Shown: positions 1-13,142, numbered from the stretch's first letter. The stretch: 64,000 nucleotides of DNA from Megaleporinus macrocephalus (GCA_021613375.1 CM038716.1:4921684-4985683), one strand, 5' to 3'. Made by a program: numbers and translations. Notes: a model not told the origin generated them from the sequence alone.

Positions 1-358
1 AGGACATACACACATATCATACACAGAACTCACACATATCATACACAGGACATACACACATCATACACAGGACACACATCATACACAGGACACACACACA
101 CATATCATACACAAGACACACACATATCATACACAGGACATACACACATAACATACACAGAACACACATATCATACACAGGACACACACACACATATCAT
201 ACACAGGACACACACACACATATTATACACAGGACACACACACACATCATACACAGTACTCACACACACATCATAAACACACATCAGAAACAGGACACAT
301 ACATCATACACAGTACTCACACACATCATACAGAGGACACACACACATCATACACAGA

Positions 359-389
<31 letters not shown>

Positions 390-570
390 ATACACAGGAC
401 TCACACACACATCATCCACATAACTCGCACACACACATTATACACATAACTCACACACACATCATACACAGGACTCATACACACATCATCCACAGAACTC
501 GCACACACACATCATACACATAACTCACACACACACATCATACACATAACTCACACACACACCATCCACA

Positions 571-720
571 GGACTTAATTAAAGAATTAAAACGGGGAAA
601 AGACATAGGAACAGCACAGGGAACAGTCACTGCAGGAATAGTCCGGGGAACATAGTCAGGATCAGCCTGGGGTACAGCGACGTCCTCGGCCAAAGGGCCT
701 ACAGCGACGGCTGTGGGAGC
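571..720. repeat. Unique spacer of higher-order satellite, copy 1
   Basis: This is a 150 bp non-CA segment, GC-richer than the array, starting at GGACTTAATTAAAG and ending at GCTGTGGGAGC. Its minus strand stays open and encodes an Ala/Val/Pro-rich stretch reminiscent of the low-complexity tails after the chromodomain of some fish Gypsy elements. That origin is inference. Copies 1 and 3 look identical. Confidence 0.8.
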
Positions 721-2384
721 ACACACATATCATACACAGGACACACACGCACATATCATACACAGAACACACACATATCATACACAGGACATACACACAT
801 ATCATACACATGACACACAAAATCATACACAGGACACACACATATCATACACATGACACACACACATATCATACACAGAACACACACATATCATACACAG
901 GACATACACACATATCATACACAGAACACACACATATCATACACAGGACACACACATATTATACACATGACACACACACACATATCATACACAGAACACA
1001 CAAATATCATACACAGGACATACACATATCATACACAGAACACACACATATCATACACAGGACACACAAAATCATACACAGAACACACATACGCACATAT
1101 CATACACAGGACACACACATATCATATACAGGACATACACACATATCATACACAGAACACACACACGCACATATCATACACAGGACACACAAAATCATAC
1201 ACAGAACACACACATGCACATATCATACACAGAACACACACATATCATACACAGGACATACACACATATCATACACAGAACACACACATATCATACACAG
1301 GACATACATCATACACAGGGCACACACATATCATACACAGGACACACACACACATATCATACACAGGACACACACACACATATCATACACAGAACACACA
1401 CATATCATACACAGGACATACACACATATCATACACAGGACATACACACATCATACACAGGACACACAAATATCATACACAGGACATACACACATATCAT
1501 ACACAGGGCATACACACATCATACACAGGACACACACATATCATACACAGGACATACACACATATCATACACAGAACACACACATATCATACACAGGACA
1601 TACACATACCATACACAGTACATACACACATCATACACAGGACATACACACACATATCATACACAGAACACACACATATCATACACAGGACATACACATA
1701 TCATACACAGGACATACACACATCATACACAGGACATACACATATCATACACAGGACTTACACACATATCATACACAGGACATACACACATCATACACAG
1801 GACACACACATCATACACAGGACATACACACATATCATACACAGAACTCACACATATCATACACAGGACATACACACATCATACACAGGACACACATCAT
1901 ACACAGGACACACACACACATATCATACACAAGACACACACATATCATACACAGGACATACACACATAACATACACAGAACACACATATCATACACAGGA
2001 CACACACACACATATCATACACAGGACACACACACACATATTATACACAGGACACACACACACATCATACACAGTACTCACACACACATCATAAACACAC
2101 ATCAGAAACAGGACACATACATCATACACAGTACTCACACACATCATACAGAGGACACACACACATCATACACAGAACACACACACACACACACACACAC
2201 ATAATACACAGGACTCACACACACATCATCCACATAACTCGCACACACACATTATACACATAACTCACACACACATCATACACAGGACTCATACACACAT
2301 CATCCACAGAACTCGCACACACACATCATACACATAACTCACACACACACATCATACACATAACTCACACACACACCATCCACA

Positions 2385-2530
2385 GGACTTAATTAAAGAA
2401 TTAAAACGGGGAAAAGACATAGGAACAGCACAGGGAACAGTCACTGCAGGAATAGTCCGGGGAACATAGGATCAGCCTGGGGTACAGCGACGTCCTCGGC
2501 CAAAGGGCCTACAGCGACGGCTGTGGGAGC
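2385..2530. repeat. Unique spacer of higher-order satellite, copy 2
   Basis: This is the second copy of the spacer, 146 bp. It differs from the first and third copies by loss of 4 bp (GTCA) near 2468, which breaks the minus-strand frame present in the other two. Otherwise it appears identical, implying recent homogenisation or duplication. Confidence 0.8.
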
Positions 2531-4192
2531 ACACACATATCATACACAGGACACACACGCACATATCATACACAGAACACACACATATCATACACAGGAC
2601 ATACACACATATCATACACATGACACACAAAATCATACACAGGACACACACATATCATACACATGACACACACACATATCATACACAGAACACACACATA
2701 TCATACACAGGACATACACACATATCATACACAGAACACACACATATCATACACAGGACACACACATATTATACACATGACACACACACACATATCATAC
2801 ACAGAACACACAAATATCATACACAGGACATACACATATCATACACAGAACACACACATATCATACACAGGACACACAAAATCATACACAGAACACACAT
2901 ATGCACATATCATACACAGGACACACACATATCATATACAGGACATACACACATATCATACACAGAACACACACACGCACATATCATACACAGGACACAC
3001 AAAATCATACACAGAACACACACATGCACATATCATACACAGAACACACACATATCATACACAGGACATACACACATATCATACACAGAACACACACATA
3101 TCATACACAGGACATACATCATACACAGGGCACACACATATCATACACAGGACACACACACACATATCATACACAGGACACACACACACATATCATACAC
3201 AGAACACACACATATCATACACAGGACATACACACATATCATACACAGGACATACACACATCATACACAGGACACACAAATATCATACACAGGACATACA
3301 CACATATCATACACAGGGCATACACACATCATACACAGGACACACACATATCATACACAGGACATACACACATATCATACACAGAACACACACATATCAT
3401 ACACAGGACATACACATACCATACACAGTACATACACACATCATACACAGGACATACACACACATATCATACACAGAACACACACATATCATACACAGGA
3501 CATACACATATCATACACAGGACATACACACATCATACACAGGACATACACATATCATACACAGGACTTACACACATATCATACACAGGACATACACACA
3601 TCATACACAGGACACACACATCATACACAGGACATACACACATATCATACACAGAACTCACACATATCATACACAGGACATACACACATCATACACAGGA
3701 CACACATCATACACAGGACACACACACACATATCATACACAAGACACACACATATCATACACAGGACATACACACATAACATACACAGAACACACATATC
3801 ATACACAGGACACACACACACATATCATACACAGGACACACACACACATATTATACACAGGACACACACACACATCATACACAGTACTCACACACACATC
3901 ATAAACACACATCAGAAACAGGACACATACATCATACACAGTACTCACACACATCATACAGAGGACACACACACATCATACACAGAACACACACACACAC
4001 ACACACACATAATACACAGGACTCACACACACATCATCCACATAACTCGCACACACACATTATACACATAACTCACACACACATCATACACAGGACTCAT
4101 ACACACATCATCCACAGAACTCGCACACACACATCATACACATAACTCACACACACACATCATACACATAACTCACACACACACCATCCACA

Positions 4193-4342
4193 GGACTTAA
4201 TTAAAGAATTAAAACGGGGAAAAGACATAGGAACAGCACAGGGAACAGTCACTGCAGGAATAGTCCGGGGAACATAGTCAGGATCAGCCTGGGGTACAGC
4301 GACGTCCTCGGCCAAAGGGCCTACAGCGACGGCTGTGGGAGC
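4193..4342. repeat. Unique spacer of higher-order satellite, copy 3
   Basis: This is the third copy of the spacer, 150 bp, matching copy 1. No fourth copy follows. At about 5783 the array runs past the expected junction (GGACTCTCAC instead of GGACTTAATT) into a short degenerate edge that ends near 5910. Confidence 0.8.
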
Positions 4343-5994
4343 ACACACATATCATACACAGGACACACACGCACATATCATACACAGAACACACACATAT
4401 CATACACAGGACATACACACATATCATACACATGACACACAAAATCATACACAGGACACACACATATCATACACATGACACACACACATATCATACACAG
4501 AACACACACATATCATACACAGGACATACACACATATCATACACAGAACACACACATATCATACACAGGACACACACATATTATACACATGACACACACA
4601 CACATATCATACACAGAACACACAAATATCATACACAGGACATACACATATCATACACAGAACACACACATATCATACACAGCACACACAAAATCATACA
4701 CAGAACACACACACGCACATATCATACACAGGACACACACATATCATATACAGGACATACACACATATCATACACAGAACACACACACGCACATATCATA
4801 CACAGGACACACAAAATCATACACAGAACACACACATGCACATATCATACACAGAACACACACATATCATACACAGGACATACACACATATCATACACAG
4901 AACACACACATATCATACACAGGACACACACACACATATCATACACAGGACACACACACACATATCATACACAGAACACACACATATCATACACAGGACA
5001 TACACACATATCATACACAGGACATACACACATCATACACAGGACACACAAATATCATACACAGGACATACACACATATCATACACAGGGCATACACACA
5101 TTATACACAGGACACACACATATCATACACAGGACATACACACATATCATACACAGAACACACACATATCATACACAGGACATACACATACCATACACAG
5201 TACATACACACATCATACACAGGACATACACATATCATACACAGGACTTACACACATATCATACACAGAACACACACACATCATACACAGGACACACATC
5301 ATACACAGGACACACACACACATATCATACACAAGACACACACATATCATACACAGGACATACACACATAACATACACAGAACACACATATCATACACAG
5401 GACACACACACACATATCATACACAGGACACACACACACATATTATACACAGGACACACACACACATCATACACAGTACTCACACACACATCATAAACAC
5501 ACATCAGAAACAGGACACATACATCATACACAGTACTCACACACATCATACAGAGGACACACACACATCATACACAGAACACACACACACACACACATAA
5601 TACACAGGACTCACACACACATCATCCACATAACTCGCACACACACATTATACACATAACTCACACACACATCATACACAGGACTCATACACACATCATC
5701 CACAGAACTCGCACACACACATCATACACATAACTCACACACACACATCATACACATAACTCACACACACACCATCCACAGGACTCTCACAAACACCATC
5801 CACATGACTCACACACACATCATACACAGGACCCTAACACACATCATCCACAGGACTCACACACTCATCATACACAGGACTCACACACTCATCATACCCA
5901 GAACACACACACATCAAATATGAAAGTACTGAACCATGTGTCCATAGAAGTATAAGGAAACCAGGTAAAGATGTATGTTAGAAAAAAGATAATA

Positions 5995-6085
<91 letters not shown>
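5995..6085. repeat. (TA)n microsatellite
   Basis: About 45 uninterrupted TA units lie just right of the satellite edge. The Ile-Tyr open frame on the minus strand here is an artefact of the repeat. Confidence 0.95.
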
Positions 6086-6087
<2 letters not shown>

Positions 6088-7149
6088 TTTTGATTATAAA
6101 TCACTTTAAGATTTGTTTGTAAGATAGTACAAATGTGTGAACTGGGTTAGCTATACTCTAGACTTGTTTGTGGTTTACTTTTAAAAGAATTGACATCAGA
6201 ACTCTGAATGCCTTGGTTAAACAAACAGAAACATCAAAAGGAAAAGCATCTCATGTGAACCACATTGTGTCATGTTAAAATGAAAAACAGGAAACTACAC
6301 TGAGAAGATGGCACTCTGTACAGTGGGTTTACAATCAGTTCTTAAATGAACTTCAAGCTAATAACTGAAATGTCATAAACATCAACATGAATAAGGCTGT
6401 TAGGACAATGGCAAGTATATTGTAGACCAAAACTGATCCAAATTTGGCAGCCACAATAAAAATTTGTCATGGTAAGCAAACAGCTGGTGAAATGATTACC
6501 ATGTTTGTAATATTTGTACGGCAATAAACCTTGCTTCCCAAGTGTTGCCAGATTGGTGTCTGTATATTTTATATTAGAGTGAGTATACTAGTGTTTGAGA
6601 GGTGAGTCAGGTCTGAAAGTGGTGGTTTAAAGGTGCCCTCTTGCTACTGTATTAGGCAGTTGTATTATTAATTATTATTATTATTATTGTTGTTGTTGTT
6701 GTTGTTGAAACTGGGAAAATCATTGTTTTTTAAACATTGTACTGAATGATCGCAAAACATAAAAAAACGTTCAGCACTGTGTTCATCACCCCCTCTTTTA
6801 ACCACACTCTGTAAGTGTTTAGGAACTGAAGACACTATTGCTGTAGTTCTGAAAGTGAAAATGTTTCTCATTCTTGCTTTATAGAATTTTAGCTGTTCAA
6901 CTATTCAGTATCTCCTTTATTTTTATTCCTTTTTATTCATTTTTTATTCCTTTTTTCAATCGATGGCAGGTCTGAAATGCAGGAAGTCAAGTTTAGAACC
7001 CAGATTATTTTACCACAGAACCATGCCTTTGTAATAAGCGCAGAATGTGGTTTAGTGTTGTCTAGCTGAAATAACAAGTAGTCAGGTTGGCAGCAAATGT
7101 TGTTCCAAAACCTATATATACTTTGTTGAAATTGATAATAATGTTTCTG
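6086..7149. other. Intergenic stretch, no gene seen
   Basis: AT-rich sequence with short ATT and TTG trinucleotide runs near 6665-6708. No credible coding segment or splice-site pair was recognised. A minus-strand open frame at 6937-7188 has a short Tc1-transposase-like stretch (LDNTKPHS, cf. QQDNDPKHT) but is too weak to call. Confidence 0.5.
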
Positions 7150-8424
7150 AAACTGTCTCAGTGACCTGTGGTGTCCCCCAGGGCTCAATTCTTGGGCCCC
7201 TCTTATTTAACCTATATATGCTTCCACTTGGTGAATTTCTACATGACTATGGGATGTCTTACCACAGCTATGCAGATGACAGTCAGATCTACTTGGCCCT
7301 TAGCCCGAATAACTATGGTCCCCTTGACTTACTCTGCAAGTGCCTGGATGTTGTGGATGGGTCAAAACTTTCTGCAGTTGAACAAAGACAAAACAGAGAT
7401 TGTTTTATTTGCGAATAGGCTCGAGAGGCACGACCTGGCTGCATTTCTCAATTCCAGAGCCCTGAAATCTACAGAGCTAGCTCGTAATCTCGGTGTTTTA
7501 ATGGACTCTGATCTCAGTTTTAGAAGTCATGTTAAAGCCGTTACCAAATCAGCATTTCATCACCTTAAAAACATCAACAGGATTAGAGATCTTCTGTCTA
7601 AACCAGACCTGGAGAAACTCATCCATGCCTTTGTTTCCAGCAGGATCGATTACTGTAATGCTCTCTTAACTGGACTTCCAAAAAAGACCATTAAACAGCT
7701 TCAGCTGATTCAGAATGCAGCCACCAGAGTTTTCACTTGGAGCAAAAGAAGGGAACATATCACCCCCATTCTTAAATCCTTACACTGGATACCAGTCTGT
7801 TACAGAATAGACTTCAAGGTCCTGTTACTGGTCTATAAATGTCTAAATGGTGTTGGACCAGCATATCTGTGTGATCTAGTACAGCGATATGAGCCGAGCA
7901 GATCTCTTAGATGGTTAGGAAGTAGTCAGTTAGTCCTTCCTAAGGTAAAGACTAAACATGGGGAAGCAGCGTTTAGTTACTGTGCTGCTGTTAAATGGAA
8001 TCAGTTGAGCGAGAGTATTAAAAGAGCCCCAACACTGGACACCTTTAAATCCAGACTGAAAACATTCCTGTTTGAGCAGGCTTTCAGCAGTTTAAAACTC
8101 TTACTCTTACTGAATTGTTAGTTATTCATTTTAATAACTTTCTTCATTTTTTATGTTTCATTTTCTTTCTTGTAAACATTTTATCAGCACACAGTCCAAC
8201 AGCACTTTTAAACCTTATTCTTATTTCCTACTTCTAGCTTGCTATAACCATCTGAGTACTACACTCAAGAAAAACAGCCTCAGCGTATTTATTTCTTTTA
8301 ACTGATTTTTTTTAATGCTTTGTTTCTTATTTCTTTATTTATGTAAAGCACTTTGAGTTGCCACTGGGTATGAAAGGTGCTATACAAATAAACTTGCCTT
8401 GCCTTGCCTTGCCTTGCCTTGCCT
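7150..8424 (+). mobile_element. L2-type LINE, 5'-truncated 3' end with tail
   Basis: This is the 3' part of a non-LTR retrotransposon. It begins inside the reverse transcriptase palm domain (GVPQGSILGPLLF, then YADDSQIYL with the catalytic YADD). It continues through the conserved L2 C-terminal region (SRIDYCNALLTGLP, LHWIPVCYRIDFKVL, FKSRLKTFLFEQAF), with the protein ending near 8121. The 3' end has the typical L2 tail: a segment around GTGCTATACAAATAAA followed by TTGCC repeats at about 8390-8424. The 5' truncation is the usual outcome of target-primed reverse transcription. Confidence 0.88.
7161..8121 (+). pseudogene. L2 reverse transcriptase fragment with a frameshift
   Basis: The palm motif with YADD reads in one frame (7161-7418). 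The downstream C-terminal half, from about WMGQNFLQLN onward, reads in another frame (ending at 8121). The shift lies near 7345-7365. Endonuclease and most of the fingers/palm are absent because of 5' truncation, so the copy cannot encode a working enzyme. Confidence 0.82.
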
Positions 8425-8559
8425 ATACAGTTTAGTGTTAATAGAGTGAACAAGTTACACAGTCCATGTAAACTAATGCCCCCCCTATACCGATGTGGAT
8501 CCTGGCTTTTGAACTGTGTGCTGATAATGAGCCGGGTGGTTCCTCTCTTCCTTAGCCCG

Positions 8560-8870
8560 TAGGATGCAGCATCCATGAGTTCCAAAAAAGAACTTTAAAT
8601 GATGATTCATTGGACCACAGAACATTTCACCACTACGACTTGAATGCGCTTGGGTCCAAAGAAGGCAGTGGCACTTATGGATCTGTTTATGTCTGGTTTC
8701 TTGTTTGCATGGTTGAGTTTGAACTTGCGTTTGTGTTAATGGTGTTGGAAACTGTTCCGGAGCCCATGCAGTGATTTCACTACAGAATCATGTCTGTTTT
8801 TAATCAATTGCCATCTGAGAGCCCGATCATTACACAGCTTTTCTTGCTTGTGCCCCATGTTTTTGAAATA
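8560..8870. mobile_element. Degenerate interspersed repeat, probably DNA-transposon derived
   Basis: Text around 'ggaccacagaacatttcacc' and 'tttcactacagaatcatgtctg' resembles a repeat seen many times in fish genomes. The remembered consensus is much longer, so this is a worn fragment. Family assignment is uncertain and no termini were found. Confidence 0.4.
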
Positions 8871-9611
8871 TATTGCTGGCATTAAATAAAAAACATACGA
8901 TAAAAGATACAATTTCTTAGTTTTAACATTAGATATGATGTCTTATGACGTAATATTTTGAGTTAAATATATGATTGACATCTTTGCATTACATTTTGCA
9001 CAGTGCTCCAACGTTTTTGTACATGAGGTTGTAAATCAATTAAGTATTCCATTTTTTATTCAGCAGGCCTCTGGACCAATTCTGTCTGTCTTCGGGACTG
9101 CCCTTCAATGAGCAATGTGGGACTCTAATGTTGGAAGTGGCCCAGGTTCTTCTCACCCTGATCTGCGTTTCATAGACTATTTACTTACTGGGCTTTCGCA
9201 CAGGTTTTGGGTTGGTGCTCTCCTGTTATCTTCTTTTGTCGAAAAAAGAAAAAAAAAACCCTCCGGTAGGCCTGTCTCAACCTTATGTCGTGTCTGCTCT
9301 CTCTTTAAGTAATAAAGGTTACGTGGTCGGTCCTTTTCTTTCCCCTTTCTTCTCTCCCTTTTGCGTGAACTCCTTTGGCATCGCAGGTTCTCTGGTAAGA
9401 AGTGTTTGATTTTTTGACATCTTCTCCTCATGTAATTGTTGTCGCTGCCGTTTTCTCTGTATTACGCTTCTGTAGATGATGCTATTCAGCTCATTAAAGT
9501 AGCAGGTCAAGGCGCTTTGCTCCCTAAAGCTTGCATTTTGGACGCTTTCAACGTTATGCCTATTCATCCTTCGCACTGGCCCCTACAATGATACACTCTA
9601 CTGCTTTCAGG
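8871..9611. other. Unassigned stretch
   Basis: AT-rich to about 9050, then pyrimidine-rich and more GC-rich. Several short open frames overlap on both strands and none resembles a known protein. It could be upstream sequence of the adjacent retroelement, but no boundary is visible. Confidence 0.4.
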
Positions 9612-9984
9612 TGCTGACGTTTCTACGTGCTACTCCCCACCACCACCAGTTGATCCCTGTGAGGGGAGAAGCGAGACAAGGGAGATGGATACATTTGCAA
9701 AATAAATGGACACGGTGAAACGGGAAAGGAAAACGGACCATGGGGACGAGGCAAAGACAATGTCAATGAGAAAGAACGACAAAGACAAGGAGGAAACGGA
9801 AGGATATATAACACGCTAAACAAGGGACACCTGGGAACAGGAGAAGAACGCAAACTACAAACAGGTGAGGGGCGGGGCAAGGGCATAGACAAGGAACACA
9901 TGATCAAAACATAAACAAACACACATGGGAAAGACGAGGGATGTAAACAATGACATAGACAGAGGAACAGGGCAGGGCGTGACA
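9612..9984 (-). mobile_element. Putative Gypsy-type LTR, minus strand
   Basis: Read on the minus strand, the segment begins TGTCACGCC, the same start as the plus-strand solo LTR at 27904 and like the LTR at 18530. It runs about 373 bp to a CGTCAGCA-like end. Its text is similar in style to the solo LTR (pyrimidine-rich, repeated TTTGTTTA and TGTTCC blocks). A purine-rich tract lies just outside the start, as expected for a 3' LTR preceded by the polypurine tract. No clear target duplication was found, so the far boundary is approximate. Confidence 0.5.
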
Positions 9985-10512
9985 GAACTCCGAAGGCGCA
10001 AACACGCTCCTGGAGCCCGCCTAAAGAAGAGGCCAGAAACAAAACAGGACAAAGACTAGGCAAAGGACTGGAAACTGGAAGGGGAACTGTGGACAAGACT
10101 GGACAGGGGACGGAACAGGAAATAGGAGATGAGACTGAACAAGAGGCTGAACGAAGGACAGGACAGGGGGATAGACGAAAGATTGGACAGGGAACTTGAC
10201 ACCTGACTAAACCAGGGAAAAGACGAAGGACATGACAGGGAACATGACAAGAGACTGGACTGGGGATGAGAACAACGACAACATGGGAACAGGAACAAAA
10301 ACAGTCCGGGACAGGGACAGACAGACTTACAGGAACGGGAATAGACAAACCAATGCAGAGAGAGACAGGGACTGGAACAAAGACAGTGACAGAGACCAAC
10401 ACAAACTAGGAACAGGAGACAGGACAGTACACGACACAGGGGCATTACTACAAACAGGAAAACACAAACCACGAACAGGTGAGGGGCGAGGCAAGGCAAG
10501 GGCGTAGACATA
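9985..10512 (-). repeat. Degenerate GGGACAGGAACA-like tandem tract, retroelement tail
   Basis: A purine-rich tract of poorly conserved 12-20 bp units (variants of GGACAGGGAACA). On the minus strand it gives Val-Pro-Val-Pro and Ser/Leu-rich open frames. Segments near 9855-9895 and 10465-10510 are near-duplicates (both contain ACAGGTGAGGGGCG). Position just upstream of a minus-strand LTR suggests the low-complexity 3' tail of a chromovirus pol region. This is not a host gene. Confidence 0.55.
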
Positions 10513-11289
10513 TTGGATTGTTAATGTCAGCTGGTTTTCTATGTACACACCATGTTATTTGGCCCAGCATGGATAGGAAGAAACAGTGAGGGTATACCTT
10601 GCGGTGGTAAGCATGGACATGAGCTCCGTTTCTGTATTTGTACTATTGTAAAATATTTAAAGGGTACCTACTTTCCTGTTTTTTCCCTTTCCTGTAGTGT
10701 ATTATGTACAGGAACTGTCTCTTACAGAAACTACTTTTCAAGGTGACATCAACATGGCATAAGCTTAGACGACACAGAAAGATAAAAAGTACAAGCATAC
10801 CACTCTGAAATTCCCTGCCAATGAATCAGGTTAACTAACTTGCTGTACCTGACTTTCAGGATCAATCTCCAACCAATACAGCTTAACCGCTGCCATTGTA
10901 GGAACAGGCACAAGGTGTGGTGGCAGGGTGCCATGCTGGTGGTTGACTAATCAGAACAGAGTGGCCATGTTTACCAGAGCACACTTGGCTCAAGTCTCTA
11001 ACAGGGTGTTGCAGACAGAGGGTGAATACAGATACACAGTATGAGATAAACTGAAAATTGGAAAAATGAAAGCATGTAAATCTGTTCTATTCTAGTAGAC
11101 CCCAAAAATAAAATTATAAACACTGAAAATGAATATGACAGGTATTGTCTTTCAGGCCACAACTACACATACTGACTCTACTTAAGAGCATCAAGTAACT
11201 TTTCTTGCTTAAATACCATATGAAAACTTACCTTAATGATCAACTTCATCTGGCATCCAAAACAGGTGTTTTTTAAAATGAATGAAGAT
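10513..11289. other. Unassigned stretch
   Basis: AT-rich sequence with no convincing exon, repeat terminus or regulatory feature recognised. Confidence 0.4.
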
Positions 11290-11660
11290 GAAATGCTGAA
11301 AAATGACAACCAAATGTTTCTCACATGTATTTTTCAGTATCACGTACCGGCTTGGAGGAATTTCATATAGAATTGCTTCAGCACAATAATATTAGTTGGA
11401 TTTCTAGCACAAACTGGCCTCAGGTTCTGCCACAACATTCCTATTGGATTGAGGTCTAAACACGGTCATTGTAAATCACTACTTGACTTCTTTAAGCATT
11501 CTAATATGCATATTACTTACTGCTTCTCTATGGAATATGGAGAAAATAGTGGAAATATGAAATACTGGTAGATCATACAATACTATATATTTATTTAAAA
11601 ATACAGTATTTTAAATACATTTTTATGTATTTGTATGTTGTCCTTGTCCAAATAAAAACA
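11290..11660 (-). mobile_element. Worn Tc1/mariner-like fragment
   Basis: The stretch containing 'actggcctcaggttctgcca' and 'ttcctattggattgaggtct' resembles the antisense of Tc1-like transposase genes (encoding the NPIENLW-type region). Frame is destroyed and no inverted repeats were found, so the extent is approximate. Confidence 0.4.
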
Positions 11661-12389
11661 TGGATCTCCAAAACGGCAGCTTTACAGGAGAGGCCAAAAA
11701 ACTTCTTTCCTTTTAATTTTAAAAGTCAATGGCACCAGATTTTTTCCCAAGCTTTTTTTTTTACCTTTTATATTGGTCCTTTCATCATGAAAATCAGCTG
11801 TTGTATTCAAACAATACAACAAACTTAAAATCGAAAAAAAAATTGAGATATATAATTTTCTTTGAACAGCAGTGATGTATAATAATAAGTAACTAGTTGC
11901 TAACTAAAATATGTAACAGGTCTGAAATGTCTACAGGTCAAGACTTATTTTAATCACAATTCTTAAACTTCTGTTGACTAAAAAAAAACTCTGATATGAT
12001 ACAATCTAAGTATCTTATCAAGTATCACATCTATACTTATCCAATATATTTATCTAATAAATTAATTCTACCAGGCCAAATACTGAAAATATCTGGAGCT
12101 TTCAAGCTACACTGAGTTGCCCGTTCATTATATATACCTATGTAGATAACTATATGTGGCACAGCCTTTGGCCTTTAGCCTGTCAGTTTACTTGCACAGT
12201 TCTTAATATTGTTCTTTTTCCTCTGATCCACAAGCTGTTTATCCTTACTTTTGCTAAAAATTCATGTTTAAACGGTTCCTCTACAGTTTTTACGATCTTT
12301 TATTGCATTTTTATTTTGGTACTTTAGTCAAGGCAAATTAATGTCTGCTATGTGATTTGGAACAGTACTGTAAGTAGTTGTTAATATTG

Positions 12390-12690
12390 TTTTGCTATCA
12401 GGGAATGAAAAATGGCCGGAGTCTGGCCCAGTCCCAGCGAAAAACCCTGCCAGTTACTGACCTAAACCATGACTGCTGACTCAAAATTGTAAAACTAGGT
12501 CGCTCCACCGATTTGGGACTGCAAACGCCATAACCATTTTGTGAAATAATCCATAACCACAAGGATATAGGGACCCAGGATATCCAAGCCAACCCTCTTC
12601 ATCAGTGCACTGGAGCATGGAGACTGAAGCGGGCATGCAGCTGCTGTGGTGGTCCCTTCTTTGTTGTGCACAGCAATGCACACAGTCTAC
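12390..12690 (-). pseudogene. Gypsy-type integrase core fragment, broken
   Basis: On the minus strand the text reads as the first part of a retroelement integrase core: RVGLDILGPY, then MDYFTKW and FAVPNRWS, spread over two frames. The first catalytic Asp (GLDILGP) is visible; the second Asp and the Glu are not. This is an old fragment with at least one frameshift and no flanking LTR. Confidence 0.6.
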
Positions 12691-12909
12691 TTTTGTGCCT
12701 CCAAAGGAACCTCCGCTATAACCACTTCAGCATCTTGCTCACAGCTGGTCCAAGAGGTAAAATATAAGGTCTCAAACAATCATTACAGTACATTGTTTGA
12801 AGATTTAGATCAGTTTCATTTTCATTTTAAGCTGATTTATACTTTTACTTTTGATCTTAATTACCCAGTGGAGTGATCAAAGCAAGACACTGACAGAGAA
12901 AAACCCCAC

Positions 12910-12921
12910 CCTTTTACTTTC
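12910..12921. promoter_or_regulatory. ISRE-like motif upstream of candidate first exon
   Basis: CCTTTTACTTTC matches the reverse-complement interferon-stimulated response element (ACTTTCACTTTC) at about 10 of 12 positions. It lies about 85 bp before a good splice donor at 12995. RNF213 is interferon-inducible in vertebrates, so the motif fits, but short pyrimidine-rich matches are common in this sequence. Confidence 0.25.
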
Positions 12922-12994
12922 TTCTCACTTGCACAGCTGACCTGTACGGTAAAGCACACACACACAGCTCTTTAGCTCCTTACCTGTGAAAAGG
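12922..12994 (+). other. Candidate 5' untranslated exon 1 (start unknown)
   Basis: The segment ends at a consensus donor (AAGG|GTAAGC). It is followed after only 92 bp by a strong acceptor at 13086 preceded by a T-rich tract. There is no long open frame, so it would be noncoding. The left end is arbitrary because the transcription start cannot be read. Confidence 0.3.
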
Positions 12995-13086
12995 GTAAGC
13001 TCAACAGTAATAAAGTAATTAATATACTTTATATTCCACATCAATTTATGGTAATTTTTTGTTGATTTTTTCCTTTTTTCTGTCAG

Positions 13087-13142
13087 TGATTGGACAGATG
13101 TTGCATGTACTCTGATGGAGAAAGGATGTCTACAATATAAAG
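13087..13142 (+). other. Candidate 5' exon 2, likely noncoding
   Basis: A 56 bp segment framed by an excellent acceptor (polypyrimidine tract then CTGTCAG) and an excellent donor (AAAG|GTAAGAAC). Splicing to the exon at 14554 leaves no open frame through the junction, so it would be 5' UTR with short upstream open frames. It could also belong to another transcript. Confidence 0.35.

Larger units (their letters stand above)
1..5790. repeat. CA-rich satellite with a ~1.81 kb higher-order unit
   Basis: The stretch is built from short monomers of roughly 18-26 bp that combine a CACACA run, TATCATACACA and GGACA. These are ordered into a long unit. The same landmark (GGACTTAATTAAAG) recurs at 571, 2385 and 4193, giving spacings of 1,814 and 1,808 bp. 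The difference comes mainly from (AC)n length and a 4 bp deletion. Position 1 aligns with about 1819, so the array extends beyond the left edge. The last copy (about 4343-5790) is some 370 bp shorter because of internal deletion and lacks the terminal spacer. The monomer has no stop codon in any forward frame, which creates three overlapping His/Thr/Tyr-rich open frames of up to 483 codons. They are spurious. Confidence 0.95.

Noticed and set aside
810..5600. Long His/Thr/Tyr-rich open frames on the plus strand
   Set aside because: They arise from a stop-free satellite monomer and occur in all three frames at once. No start context, splice sites or domain supports a protein.
1..5790. Possible CRISPR-like array of regularly spaced repeats
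   Set aside because: Units vary in length, there are no unique spacers between them, and the genome is vertebrate. It is a satellite.
5892..6104. Minus-strand open frame of Ile-Tyr repeats
   Set aside because: It is the translation of a (TA)n microsatellite.
9623..10511. Minus-strand Val/Pro/Ser/Cys-rich open frames as a host secreted protein
   Set aside because: They overlap in more than one frame over a degenerate tandem repeat next to an LTR, with no signal peptide logic or exon structure.
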